DNA of 64,000 bases, from positions 1 to 64,000 of the forward strand of contig VRVR01000014.1 in assembly GCA_009859145.1 (NCBI GenBank), read 5' to 3'. The DNA is from Andalucia godoyi. Lineage: Eukaryota; Discoba; Jakobea; Jakobida; Andaluciidae. A program made the translations under genes and the position numbers. Below the pieces are notes generated by a model that saw nothing but the letters and a program-made list of their open reading frames with translations, did not search any database and was not told where the DNA came from. How positions within the stretch are numbered: position 1 is the first letter of the stretch; every line of letters starts with the position of its first letter. Below are positions 10,390 through 19,293 of this stretch, in pieces.

Positions 10390-11667
10390 TCACTGTTGCA
10401 ACTGCTCCTTGGGCTTGCGGTTCTGTAATTCGCGTGGACGGCGCTGAGACTGCTCTCCATCACCGTTTTGATGCTCCTTGCGAGGGATACGACCGTTCTG
10501 AGAAACAGAACCCGCAGTTCCTGCTGGACGAGGGCCCTTCGCATTGCCCTCGGGTCCGCGACCCTTGAGCGCGACCTCCACAGGATGACCAGCCACAGTC
10601 AAGCCATTTGAGGAAACAGCGCGCTGAGCAGCCTCCGATGAGTCAAAATCGACAAAGCCATAACCCTTGAGAGCTGCAAGCATCATGCCGACAATAGTTC
10701 CAAACTGACCAAAGACCTCACGTAAAACGGTCTCCGTGACAGACGGGTCAGCAGCAAACCGCACGTAGATTGTAGCATCCGCGGAACGCTTGGGCTTGTG
10801 CGTCTTCTCTTCTCCATGAGACGCCGATGACGTAGGAGGAGCAACTGCTGCAGCAACAGGGGCCTTCGACGATTCGATCTTCTGAGGCGCAGGTGCTGTA
10901 ACTGTGGTGGATGTCATTCCGGAAGACTTTGAAGAAGCAGAAATCATGGCAGCATATGACTTCGGGGCATCGGGTTTCTGTTCCTTTTCCTCCTTTCTAG
11001 GCTGTGACGACGCATCCTTCTTCGGTTCGCGCTTTGCCTGCTTTGGCTGTTGGCCTTCAGCTTTCTGAGAGGCGGCAGGTGCGGGCACATGGGTTTCCTT
11101 GGTGGCAGGAGCAGCGACAACACTTGCAACTTCCTTTGCAGGATGCGAAACTGGGACAGTTGCCACCGAAGCAGCAGGCGTATCCTTTTTTTCCTTCTCA
11201 GCAACAGAATGAGCAACTGTGGAAAGAACCGGTGAGGACGACGAAGACGAACCGCCAAAAGCGGCAGGAGCAGAGTCGGCGAAGATCAGCAGATCGTTCG
11301 TGATGACGAATGCGGAATCGACCTTCTTGAGCACAAATGCGCGAGAAAAGCGATGACGAGCAACAGAAGCAGAAACATGCAAGGTGGCAGTCAGCAAAAT
11401 GGTCAAGTCCCCGTTTGCATTCGTTGTCTGGGCTTGCAGAGTATCCACAACCGTGCGGCAGTCCAGTTCCTTCAGGTTCATATCGTCGAAGCGCTTGCGA
11501 ATAGCCTCTGCTCCAGATACTTCCAAGTCCGATGCGTCGCCACCTGAAACGGTGAGAACGGCATTATCCGCGTAAAAGCGGTAGAGCTCCTCAGGCTTTG
11601 AATGAAGAGAGGAAAAGTACACCTTGGCAAACAAGGCTGCAACAGACTTGGCATTATGCTCAGTCAT
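10390..11667 (-). CDS. G3BP-like stress-granule protein (NTF2-like + RRM)
   Basis: From MTEHNAKSVAALFAKVYF at 11667 the 425-residue protein has an N-terminal NTF2-like domain (about 8-125: FYADNAVLTVSG, then AEAIRKRF and CRTVVDTLQAQ). A long low-complexity Ala/Pro/Lys/Glu region follows, then an RRM near 295-370 (ATIYVRFAADPSV for RNP2 and KGYGFVDFDSS for RNP1) and an Arg/Gly/Gln-rich tail. This is the G3BP/Bre5 architecture: binding of RNA and of a ubiquitin protease partner, and nucleation of stress granules in the cytosol. The open frame extends upstream to 11910 but that part is a Lys-rich translation of the leader, so the MTEHN start is chosen. Confidence 0.85.
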   Translation of the reverse strand: MTEHNAKSVAALFAKVYFSSLHSKPEELYRFYADNAVLTVSGGDASDLEVSGAEAIRKRFDDMNLKELDCRTVVDTLQAQTTNANGDLTILLTATLHVSASVARHRFSRAFVLKKVDSAFVITNDLLIFADSAPAAFGGSSSSSSPVLSTVAHSVAEKEKKDTPAASVATVPVSHPAKEVASVVAAPATKETHVPAPAASQKAEGQQPKQAKREPKKDASSQPRKEEKEQKPDAPKSYAAMISASSKSSGMTSTTVTAPAPQKIESSKAPVAAAVAPPTSSASHGEEKTHKPKRSADATIYVRFAADPSVTETVLREVFGQFGTIVGMMLAALKGYGFVDFDSSEAAQRAVSSNGLTVAGHPVEVALKGRGPEGNAKGPRPAGTAGSVSQNGRIPRKEHQNGDGEQSQRRPRELQNRKPKEQLQQ

Positions 11668-12296
11668 TTTTTTTTTTTTGTTCTTCTTTTTTCTTTCTTT
11701 CTTTCTTTCTTTGACAGGAGAAGGTGGAGAAGGTGGAGAAGACGGAGAGCGAGAAGGAAAAGGACAGAGAGAAGGATGGAAAAAGCCACAAGGAAAAAAA
11801 GTGAAACGATCACACAGCGGCCGCAGAGGGTGTGCTGTGCGCAGCGTGCGCACGAAAACAAAAGTTGGTCTCTGACACATGTGCCCTTCCTGCCTTTTTG
11901 TATTGTGCACGCGGTTCGAGTTTTGCTGAGTTTTTTCCTTCTACAACAGCGAGAAAAAATGCGCAACGCGATTTTTTCCAGTCTTTATTATTATTATTAT
12001 TATTTTCAATATTAAAAAACAGGAAAGGGGATTGCTTTCTTGTTTGTGCACCCAATGCCGCGAATCGCATGCTCGTGCAAGGTACACGTCACGTGAACAG
12101 AATCTTTCGAGGCCATCATGAAACGGGAGAGAGATGCGCCGAGTCCATCTCCACACGTGGGTGGACGGGCCCGTGCTGATATGCAATTCGACGAACGAAG
12201 GATCTCGCGGTGCGCTGTTTCGAACAGTCCAACTACAGCTACAAGAGAAAGAAAAGGATAGGATAAAATAAAAAATGAGGATGGAGAAGCTGTTCT
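11668..12296. other. Intergenic region with A/G-rich leader
   Basis: Between the G3BP-like start and the RMI1-like stop. Immediately upstream of the G3BP-like ATG, read on the coding strand, lies a GAAA/AAAG-rich leader (11668-11720), and ATT repeats occur at about 11986-12005. No gene found. Confidence 0.4.
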
Positions 12297-13481
12297 TCAT
12301 GTCGATCGCAACTTGCTCAAATACACTTTGGCAAGGACGGCATCATGCTGAGACGACGGAAAAGAATCGACGGTGTCCATGACGGTCAGGGAGTCGCTGG
12401 GGTCTCTTCGGAACAAGAAATATCCATGAAAATGCACAACAGCACGTCGAAGTTTTTCTTCAGCAGTCGACAGTGGAGTACGCCCGTTCTGAATGTCGCG
12501 CAGAGGACATCCAATGATCTTTTCCATCAACGAGTCACTGAAGAATGCTTCTTGCAGTTCCCTGCAAATGCCATCCGAAAAATACCACCTGCACGTGAAG
12601 CCCGAGTCGGGGGGCAGCGGAATGGATCCTGCGAGACAAGCGCGAAGAATCTTCATTTCTCCACGCTTGATGTCACCAAAGGACAAGGCAATTGCCGGCG
12701 ATGCAGGTGCCACGCGTGCCACAGGGGCAGCCCGTCGATCCACATGCGATCTGTCAGTCTCTGCACCCGCATGTTGGTGACTTGCGGACGGAACAGCACT
12801 TCCGCTGCTTGAAGCTGAACTACGCTTCTGATCTGGACCCCGACTACCAGAACGTGGTCTGTGGACGGAGCTCAATTTGTCAAGGTACTCGACACTACCG
12901 CCTAGCACAGAACACGTCTTGGGCGTCAGCAAAATCAAGCCATAGCTCACAATCGGGTTCTTTAGCTCAAGCTTAAAGCCAGACTGCAGATACGCCTCGT
13001 GCAGTGCTGGCACGTGAACCAGTTCCGAAGCGAAAAAACGATGCACACCATCCGTCATGTTCAGTTTCAAGGTTTTCGGGTGCTTCTTCCTTGAGCTGCC
13101 GTCGCGATTCTTGGCCAGAGTCGAATCGTCGTCCAACAATGCATCGGCAAATCCGCCATTCTCTCCAAGCTCCTCTGATTCATGCGACGGGTGAGACACA
13201 TCGACGGACTCGTCGACCTGCAGAACGAATGTGCCAGGAATTGCAACATTGCACATGGTGGACATATCCGCGGGCAGCTTGCTTCCAGCTGCGCACGTGT
13301 TGAAATCAGCATTCAGTGCTTGGTCAGTCAAGAACGTGGCCAGTGCTTCGACATTGCTCGCAATGTTATTCTCTCGCTCTTCGGCATGACAAAGCGCCAT
13401 GTGAATCCACTCCTCGCGCATAAGAATCCCGCGACGAGCCAGTCTCTCTTTTGCATCCAACAGGAGCGGATGATACTGCAT
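12297..13481 (-). CDS. RMI1: RMI1-like subunit of the RecQ-Top3 dissolvasome
   Basis: The 394-residue protein has the N-terminal helical region of RMI1 (LARRGILMREEWIHMALCHA) and an OB-fold stretch (about 140-200: LNMTDGVHRFFASELVHVPALHEAY, then IVSYGLILLTPKTCSVLGGSVEYL). In RMI1 this fold stabilises topoisomerase III with a RecQ helicase, dissolving double Holliday junctions in the nucleus. A Ser-rich linker and an unassigned C-terminal domain follow. The start is the ATG at 13481; an upstream in-frame ATG at 13595 would add a poly-Asn run produced by the GTT microsatellite and is rejected. Confidence 0.7.
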   Translation of the reverse strand: MQYHPLLLDAKERLARRGILMREEWIHMALCHAEERENNIASNVEALATFLTDQALNADFNTCAAGSKLPADMSTMCNVAIPGTFVLQVDESVDVSHPSHESEELGENGGFADALLDDDSTLAKNRDGSSRKKHPKTLKLNMTDGVHRFFASELVHVPALHEAYLQSGFKLELKNPIVSYGLILLTPKTCSVLGGSVEYLDKLSSVHRPRSGSRGPDQKRSSASSSGSAVPSASHQHAGAETDRSHVDRRAAPVARVAPASPAIALSFGDIKRGEMKILRACLAGSIPLPPDSGFTCRWYFSDGICRELQEAFFSDSLMEKIIGCPLRDIQNGRTPLSTAEEKLRRAVVHFHGYFLFRRDPSDSLTVMDTVDSFPSSQHDAVLAKVYLSKLRST

Positions 13482-13502
13482 CTTCTTTTGTGGATGGGGA
13501 GG

Positions 13503-13503
13503 G

Positions 13504-13555
<52 letters not shown>

Positions 13556-13571
13556 CGTTGTTGTTGTTGTT
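13503..13571. repeat. (GTT)n microsatellite
   Basis: About 22 nearly perfect GTT units (AAC on the minus strand) in the presumed 5' UTR of the RMI1-like gene, 20 bp upstream of the chosen ATG. Confidence 0.95.
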
Positions 13572-13922
13572 TACAGACGCATTCTTTTCTATCAACGATT
13601 TCCTTCCGTTTCACGACGACTGAAAAGCAAAATCTTTGAGCAAAATTCCCCCTCTCCAAAAAAATATTTTAAAAAATAATCATGATAAAATAAAAGCGCT
13701 GTGATGGGTGAATCGTGGTCACGAGACCCAATTCTTAAAGCGACACGCAGGAAGGCGATGTCGAATACATAGAATGGATGCGAAACCCACAGGTTGTTAT
13801 TTCCGACTCATTTACTGATTTTTCAAGTCCCTCCAACGATGATGCCGTGGTTAACAAGCAACAGCAGCAACAACAAAAACAAAAACAAAAACAACAGCAA
13901 TGATCATTATGAATATGTACGG

Positions 13923-14144
13923 TTAAGAGCGGTGCGAAACATGGATGTCGTGGTACTTCTTCACAGTGAAGTAATACGTGGCGACTCCAAGAGCAACTGC
14001 AGGTGCGACATCAAAGAAGTTGCGGCGAACTTTTCCAGTGATCTTTGAAAACGCCGTAGACAGGAACCCCTTGAAAAGCTTCTGCTCGGCAGACGAAATG
14101 TGGTATGTAATAACGTTCTTTTCGAACTGAGGTGGACCGCCCAT
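13923..14144 (-). CDS. QCR8: Cytochrome bc1 complex subunit 8 (QCR8-like)
   Basis: A 73-residue protein beginning MGGPPQFEKNVITYHISSAEQ. The family signature 'ITY-x-ISPFEQ' is visible as ITYHISSAEQ, followed by a basic stretch and one membrane helix (VAPAVALGVATYYFTV), as in ubiquinol-cytochrome c reductase subunit 8 of the inner mitochondrial membrane (complex III). Length is close to fungal and animal homologues (about 80-95). An in-frame start at 14210 exists but the family begins at or near MGGPP. Its presence argues for an aerobic respiratory chain. Confidence 0.75.
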   Translation of the reverse strand: MGGPPQFEKNVITYHISSAEQKLFKGFLSTAFSKITGKVRRNFFDVAPAVALGVATYYFTVKKYHDIHVSHRS

Positions 14145-14587
14145 TATTTGCACTTGAAAACTGTTTCGCTGACCAATAAGGACAACAGGAAGCACCAAAG
14201 CACGCAACAAAATTTAAATTTAAAATTGAGAGGAAAGGAAAGGAAAAGGAGAGAATATGTGTGAAAGTGAGTGAAAAGAGGGGAAAAAATAAAAGATGAA
14301 AGACTCGTGTCAATAAGCGCTAAACACGCAAATCCTTCATTTGGTGTTTTTTTTTTTTTACAGTTGCGTTTTTTTCAGACCAAGAACACTGGAGGGACGA
14401 TCGCCGGCTTGGGCATGTGGGGCGACTGGTCAAAAGAATGTCGTACCGCACATCGCCACATGAGGAATGCGTAATGCGAAACTCCTCGCTTGCCGCCGGA
14501 ATCCCGGGTCAAACGCTGCGGGCAGTTGACAATGTTGTAAAAGCACAGATTTTGCTGTGCTTCCACTTGCTCGCAAGCGCCAGGAGT
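14145..14587. other. Intergenic region
   Basis: Between the QCR8-like start and the cyclin C stop. A/G-rich next to the QCR8 ATG (GAGAGGAAAGGAAAGG on the plus strand around 14228) and a poly-T run near 14347-14360. No gene recognised. Confidence 0.35.
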
Positions 14588-14713
14588 CTAGTGTCGCTTT
14601 TGATTCTTGTGTACAGGAGGATGAGCATGCGGGAACGAATGTCCGTGTGCATGTTGTGCTGGGTTGGATGATTGTGCGGGGTGCGCTGGATGCGTCTGCG
14701 GAGCCTGCTGTGT

Positions 14714-14788
<75 letters not shown>

Positions 14789-15889
14789 TTGCTGCTGCTG
14801 CTGCACAGCTGCAGCGTACCCAGAAGACGAAATTCCATATCCAGAAACTGGATTGCTAGCACTGTTTCCGTGTCTTTGTGGAAATGAATTGGCATAGGCA
14901 ACGGTTTGCAAAGGAACACCAGAGTTGGACACGGGTCTCTTGATCTTGCTGTTCTCCATCTCCCGCGTCCACGCACGATCCACGGTTTCCAATGTTTCCT
15001 TGAATGACTGGTAACTATCCGCGGACAGAACAGAAATGTAAAACAGCTCTTGCACAATTTTCTCGACAGCCAACATGTCAATGTCGTGCTTCATGAACCA
15101 ATCTCCCACAGCTTGCTTCGCGGTGAACGGCACGCTGCTGCCAGCAACTGTGGATGCCGCAAGAACACGGATTTCAGGAGGCTGGTTGTCTTTGGCTGGC
15201 TCTCTCACTATCAGAGAGGCGGCGAAAATGCAAGATAAGGCAACCATATAAGGAGGATATGCAAGATTGACGGAACACGAGAAGGAGTCGTTCAAAATGG
15301 CCCAACCGTCATCGACAATCTGCTGGAGCACAGCCTTCTCGCGATCGCTGCGTGCCGTCGACATGAAATCTTCCGCAGCATTCACAAAATCCTCGTAAGG
15401 AAGATGCAGAAAGATGTCATAGTCGTGCAAAACACACGCGTACACAAATCCTTCTGCGTCGAAAAAGTCAGTCGTGACGTACCGTGCCTTGCGATCAATC
15501 CTCGGGTTTCCATTCACCGGGCATTCCAGAAGCATGTTATGAACTCGCCGGTGGCCCAGCGGTATTTCATAAATCTTGCAGGCCAGCAGGACACACGCCC
15601 CGGCAACGAGAATCGGGTCGATGGACTCCGTGTACGAATACTTGGAGAAGAACATTCGGAAGATCATGAGTGCTCCTGCTTCTGCAACAGCCCGGATTTC
15701 CGTCCCGGACTGGTGCTGGAAATTGAAATTGAATCGATTGCATAAATCTCGGATGTAGCGGGAATAGTGCAGATCGAGAAACCGCAGTTCTTTTTCCTGC
15801 ATCCGACTTATGCGTACTCGTTCGCTGTAAATCTCGTCTAGCGGCCGCAGCGTCTTGCACTGATACGAAAGCCAATAATTCGTTGCCAT
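14588..15889 (-). CDS. CCNC: Cyclin C (Mediator CDK8 module) with polyQ tail
   Basis: The 433-residue protein starts MATNYWLSYQCKTL, the near-invariant opening of cyclin C, and has two cyclin boxes (about 35-150 and 165-260) including MIFRMFFSKYSYTESIDPILVAGACVLLACK. Cyclin C activates CDK8/Cdk8-like kinase within Mediator in the nucleus. The C-terminal extension is unusual: a run of roughly 30 Gln encoded by a TTGCTG/CTG microsatellite (about 14716-14806), then a His/Pro/Gln-rich tail, making the protein well over 100 residues longer than most cyclin Cs. Some of the extension may vary in length between isolates. Confidence 0.9.
14716..14806. repeat. (TTGCTG)n coding microsatellite
   Basis: Perfect alternating CAA/CAG codons on the minus strand, encoding the polyQ tract of cyclin C. 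Confidence 0.95.
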
Positions 15890-16355
15890 TCCTCATAAAG
15901 ACCTGCTTCCTGATGGTGACCCTTGCTGTTGCTGTTCCCGTTGCTGTTGTCAAAAAATAGCTCTAACGCATACAGCCACAATATCGTTGGTGGGAGAGGT
16001 TTTGGAATTCAAGGCACAAAAAAAAAAAAAAAAGGGAAAAAAAAACACTCCCATACGCTCCAAGAAGCCGGCACGAGGTGCGGGAATGCAGTGAGTCAAA
16101 GTTGAGGCAAACGTGAGTTGCATCCTTGCAGGCGATGGTGACTGATCGAAGAACTTGGTTTGGGATGTTCGCTGTGCATTTTTTGCAAATAAAAGATGCG
16201 TGCAAACGAAACGAACCACGACGAGTGGGATTGGGTTGAGGGAATGTACATGATTAATTTATTTATATGAAAAATCAAATATTTATAATAATAATAATAA
16301 TAACAGAGAAACCAAGAAAAAAAAGTAAAAAACCAAATGATCCATACGAACTCAG
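15890..16355. promoter_or_regulatory. Upstream region of cyclin C
   Basis: About 470 bp before the dispersed repeat at 16.36 kb. Contains a TTGCTGTTCCCG run near the cyclin C start, a poly-A/GAAA tract (16018-16045) and ATA repeats (16284-16302). No gene recognised. Confidence 0.35.
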
Positions 16356-16800
16356 CGCCTACATAATACACTGAAACATGCATGTCTATTCGTAGATATG
16401 CATATTCAATCGTTGCATCCCGTTGCCCGGAAGGGGATAGGCTCCAACACGCCTCACGGCATTCTTCAGATAAATGCTCCGCGCTCCGTTCCCAATCTCG
16501 ATCAATCGGTGAGCCACTTTCTCAGCGTGACACATTGTTCCTGAGAAGGGTGCATTTTGAGTCTGACGGCCCTAGCAGCAGGCGCTTTCGTGTCCTCAGT
16601 TGTAGCGCGATTGATGCACCTGGAGCTACGAGAGGAAGAGGCGGTAGGCGTAGTGACATGTGGTCTCTTAGTAGGTCTGCGGGACCTAGGCGGCCCTGTA
16701 TCACGAATTCCTGTGAAACAAACGTGCTAGTGTTGGCCACTATTGACCGTGTCTGTTTCCTCGTATGCATGACAATGACGTGCTGCTATTCAATGGTCCA
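16356..16800 (-). mobile_element. Dispersed Fanzor-like 3' end, copy A (decayed)
   Basis: Read on the minus strand this 445-bp copy has a short reading frame (TRKQTRSIVANTSTFVSQEF), then a middle with stops, then SPIDRDW followed one base out of frame by NGARSIYLKNAV and RRVGAYPL. The DRDW + NGARSI pair is the RuvC-III-like motif of Fanzor/TnpB proteins. Copy D (61662-62116) matches both its beginning and its last 150 bp closely, with a different middle, and has the same extra base after DRDW. The 3' end holds the hairpin at 16378-16403 and ends CAATA-type ... ATGTAGGCG (16356-16364 in reverse). Clearly a decayed mobile element; the nuclease assignment is inferred from the motif. Confidence 0.65.
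16378..16403 (-). ncRNA. Putative terminal hairpin of copy A
   Basis: An 11-bp stem with one mismatch (ATGCAT outer arms, CTA/TAG inner) closes a 4-nt loop. It sits where the coding end of the relic meets its 3' terminus, at the same place as hairpins in copies B, C and D. It is a candidate piece of a guide-scaffold (omega-type) RNA, but a terminal DNA hairpin of the element is equally possible. Confidence 0.4.
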
Positions 16801-17049
16801 TTTCCGATGCACCCCGGCTTGAACCATCGTTCTTTTTTCCGAATCAGTCGTGCAAACCAGATGGAGAAAACGTCCTACGTTAGGATTTCAAGCATCTTGT
16901 CAAAGACGATGAAAACAAAATAAACACTCAAGGTGAATGCAGTTCAACAGTTGCCAACGATACAGAGGAAATCAACGGCTCTGTTGATGCTATTGAAAAT
17001 GAGTAAACCCGGTGGCTGATTATGAGTAGTTGTTATTAATTCATTGATT
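16801..17049. other. Intergenic stretch
   Basis: Non-coding stretch between copy A and the stop of the Kelch gene; homology to copy D may extend a little into it (to about 16830). No gene seen. Confidence 0.35.
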
Positions 17050-18447
17050 TCAGCGGTTGGGAAACTCAATTGAGAACACATGCAAATCTCCAAAGCAAAC
17101 TTCGCCATTGAATCCGCCCCAGACGTACACACAAGCATCTTCTTCCCCCACAAGAGATGCTGTATGCACCGATCTTTTTGATGGTATGTCGCCCTTTGGA
17201 AGCACGTGCTCCCACACCATCGTGTCCAGATCCAGAAAATACACTTCGTCGCTTCGCGATATACCATCACTGCCCCCAAACAACATCAGCCGTCGGCGCT
17301 GCGCACCCCGTTCGCACCAGTCGGAATAAGAGTACTGCGAAATACAATCGGAGCTGCAGTCACTGATGTCGAGTGGATCCTGTTGCAGCAGCTCTCCAGT
17401 AATGGTGTGCATAATCGAGCAATTCGGGCAAATGTGTCCATGCAGGACTAGAGAGTGTGCGGCTCGGGGAGAAGGAACGGCGCCAGCCGTCTTTGGCAAA
17501 AACCATGTCAACGTCGGTAAGTGCAGTATCCAGAGAGAATTGGAGAAGTTCTGCGGATGCCACCGACCTCCAAAGACAAGGACACAGTCTCCGGCGACGA
17601 CCGCAGCGGATGCTCCCATTGGAGGTGGAACGGCTCCGTGCGTAAGGACCTGTTCCAAAGACCACGTTTCAAGGTCAATGCACCACGTGTCTCCATGCAT
17701 GCGTCCGAATCCGTCGTGTCCATGAGAAATCCACACCTTGTTATTGTAGAAAAAGGAAAAATGCTGGGATCGTGGTGGCGGCTTTGGACCCCGGATATTC
17801 CGCCTCAAGACAATGGATGGCGAAAACCACCGAACAACAAAGAACTGCTGTGGATCATCGGCATCGGCTGGAAACTCCAGATGAAAAACGTGCAAGTCTT
17901 CAAAAATGGCCCTGCGGTTCTGGCCTCCGTAGACCACAAAGCGCGTGTCGCTGATGGCCGTCGCGGAATGACCACCTCGCTGCAGCGGACATCGCCCGGT
18001 GCCTTCTAGTCTTGGCAGGAACCATCGGAAGGTCGTCGTATCCAAAATCCACATGTCCTCATGAGACTCGGAGTTTGGGCTTCTCCACCCACCCACAATC
18101 ACCAAATATCGCCCGTTTCCAAGAAGCACAGAAGCATGGCCATATCGAGACTTCGGCACCACTTCGCCACTTGGAGACAGATTCACCTCTTCTTCGCGTG
18201 CAGAGACAGGGAAAACACCGGTTGGAAACAAGGAGCTGAGGGGAGGAACAAAATGGTCTGGTGCGCGAAACGCCCCTGAATCGAACAAGGTCTCCGTAGG
18301 AGGTAGGTCATAATGTGCACTTCGATGAGGGCCAGACATGTGAAAGGTTGCAGCAGCAGGAGCCTGCGGACCGTACACCGACGCAGGTGCACTAGAGGGA
18401 GGGCCCGATGCGCTCTCCACGAATTTCCACTGATAGACCTCACCCAT
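17050..18447 (-). CDS. Kelch-repeat protein
   Basis: From MGEVYQWKFVES at 18447 the 465-residue product has a low-complexity N-terminus (about 1-105) and then five to six Kelch blades (about 115-465). Kelch signatures are seen as RYGHASVLLGNGRYLVIVGGW, RGGHSATAI..VVYGGQ, PPMGASAAVV..VLVFGGR, PRAAHSLVL, RLMLFGGSDG and KRSVHTASL..VYVWGGFNG. Such beta-propellers are protein-interaction platforms; none of the linked partner domains (BTB, F-box, acyl-CoA binding) is present, so the pathway is open. The open frame runs upstream to 19005 but that extension is a low-complexity translation of the 5' leader and is excluded. Confidence 0.8.
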   Translation of the reverse strand: MGEVYQWKFVESASGPPSSAPASVYGPQAPAAATFHMSGPHRSAHYDLPPTETLFDSGAFRAPDHFVPPLSSLFPTGVFPVSAREEEVNLSPSGEVVPKSRYGHASVLLGNGRYLVIVGGWRSPNSESHEDMWILDTTTFRWFLPRLEGTGRCPLQRGGHSATAISDTRFVVYGGQNRRAIFEDLHVFHLEFPADADDPQQFFVVRWFSPSIVLRRNIRGPKPPPRSQHFSFFYNNKVWISHGHDGFGRMHGDTWCIDLETWSLEQVLTHGAVPPPMGASAAVVAGDCVLVFGGRWHPQNFSNSLWILHLPTLTWFLPKTAGAVPSPRAAHSLVLHGHICPNCSIMHTITGELLQQDPLDISDCSSDCISQYSYSDWCERGAQRRRLMLFGGSDGISRSDEVYFLDLDTMVWEHVLPKGDIPSKRSVHTASLVGEEDACVYVWGGFNGEVCFGDLHVFSIEFPNR

Positions 18448-19293
18448 TTGCTTGATCTTCCTCTCGTTGCTGTTCTCGTGCTTCTTCTTGATGTTTCCGG
18501 GACGTTCCAAAAGTGCCCGCGACAAAAAATAAATAATAATAATCGCAAAACTGTTTTGGAATACTCGCTCTTTAAAGACACGGATGTCGAACGCACTTGC
18601 ACGTGATGAACATGAGAAATACAGCAACGAAGCACCGAGCAAAAAGAAAGGAGAAAGACGCAGAGAGGAAAGAGGAACACCACCTGTTTGAGGCATGTTT
18701 TTCTTTTTCGCTGACGCCTGTAGATCCACAGGGGACCGGCAGTCGGGGAAAATCCACCGAAATACTCCGCTTCCGGACTTTCCCCCCTTCGCATTCCTTC
18801 GTAGAAGCTCATATTCAGACCAGCAAAGTCCATGAGGGAAAAAACCCCAATCTCTTCTTGCAAACCTATTTGTTCTCTCTTCTTTTTTCTTCTTCTGCTG
18901 TTCGTGACCCGTTTTTTTCTTTCTTTTTTTTATCACGCCAAACCTCAGTACAGACCACGCACCACGCATCTCATAACATCCACTGTGTCCGCAAAATAGC
19001 CACACTCAATCAAATTTCCTGACAAGTTTCCAGCAAAAAGGCTCCATATGGTCGTTCACTGTTGAAAATGCGTTCTTAATAATCCCCAGCCCACCAGCTT
19101 TCTTTTTCTAGAAGGTATTCTCGCCCGTCTTCATCATTTCCTTTGTATTGAACAATGCCGCGGAGCACCTTTCCCTAACCCTTTTAAGCAATGGAGTAGT
19201 TTTTTTGATATTTCCCTCTCCCTCTTCTCTTCCGTAGCTGCGTCACCAAACTATTCTGTTCGACTCTTATCTTCCTTTTTTGACTTCTGAAAA
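18448..19293. promoter_or_regulatory. Divergent intergenic region (850 bp)
   Basis: Separates the Kelch gene (minus) and the gene at 19294 (plus). Contains TAA/AAT runs around 18528-18545 and pyrimidine-rich blocks at 18860-18930 and 19195-19230. I see no further gene. Confidence 0.35.

Noticed and set aside
13482-13595. Poly-Asn N-terminal extension of the RMI1-like protein
   Set aside because: Arises from the GTT microsatellite; conserved sequence begins at MQYHPLL.
18448-19005. N-terminal extension of the Kelch protein
   Set aside because: Basic/low-complexity translation of leader DNA; the conserved blades start well inside the MGEVYQW start.
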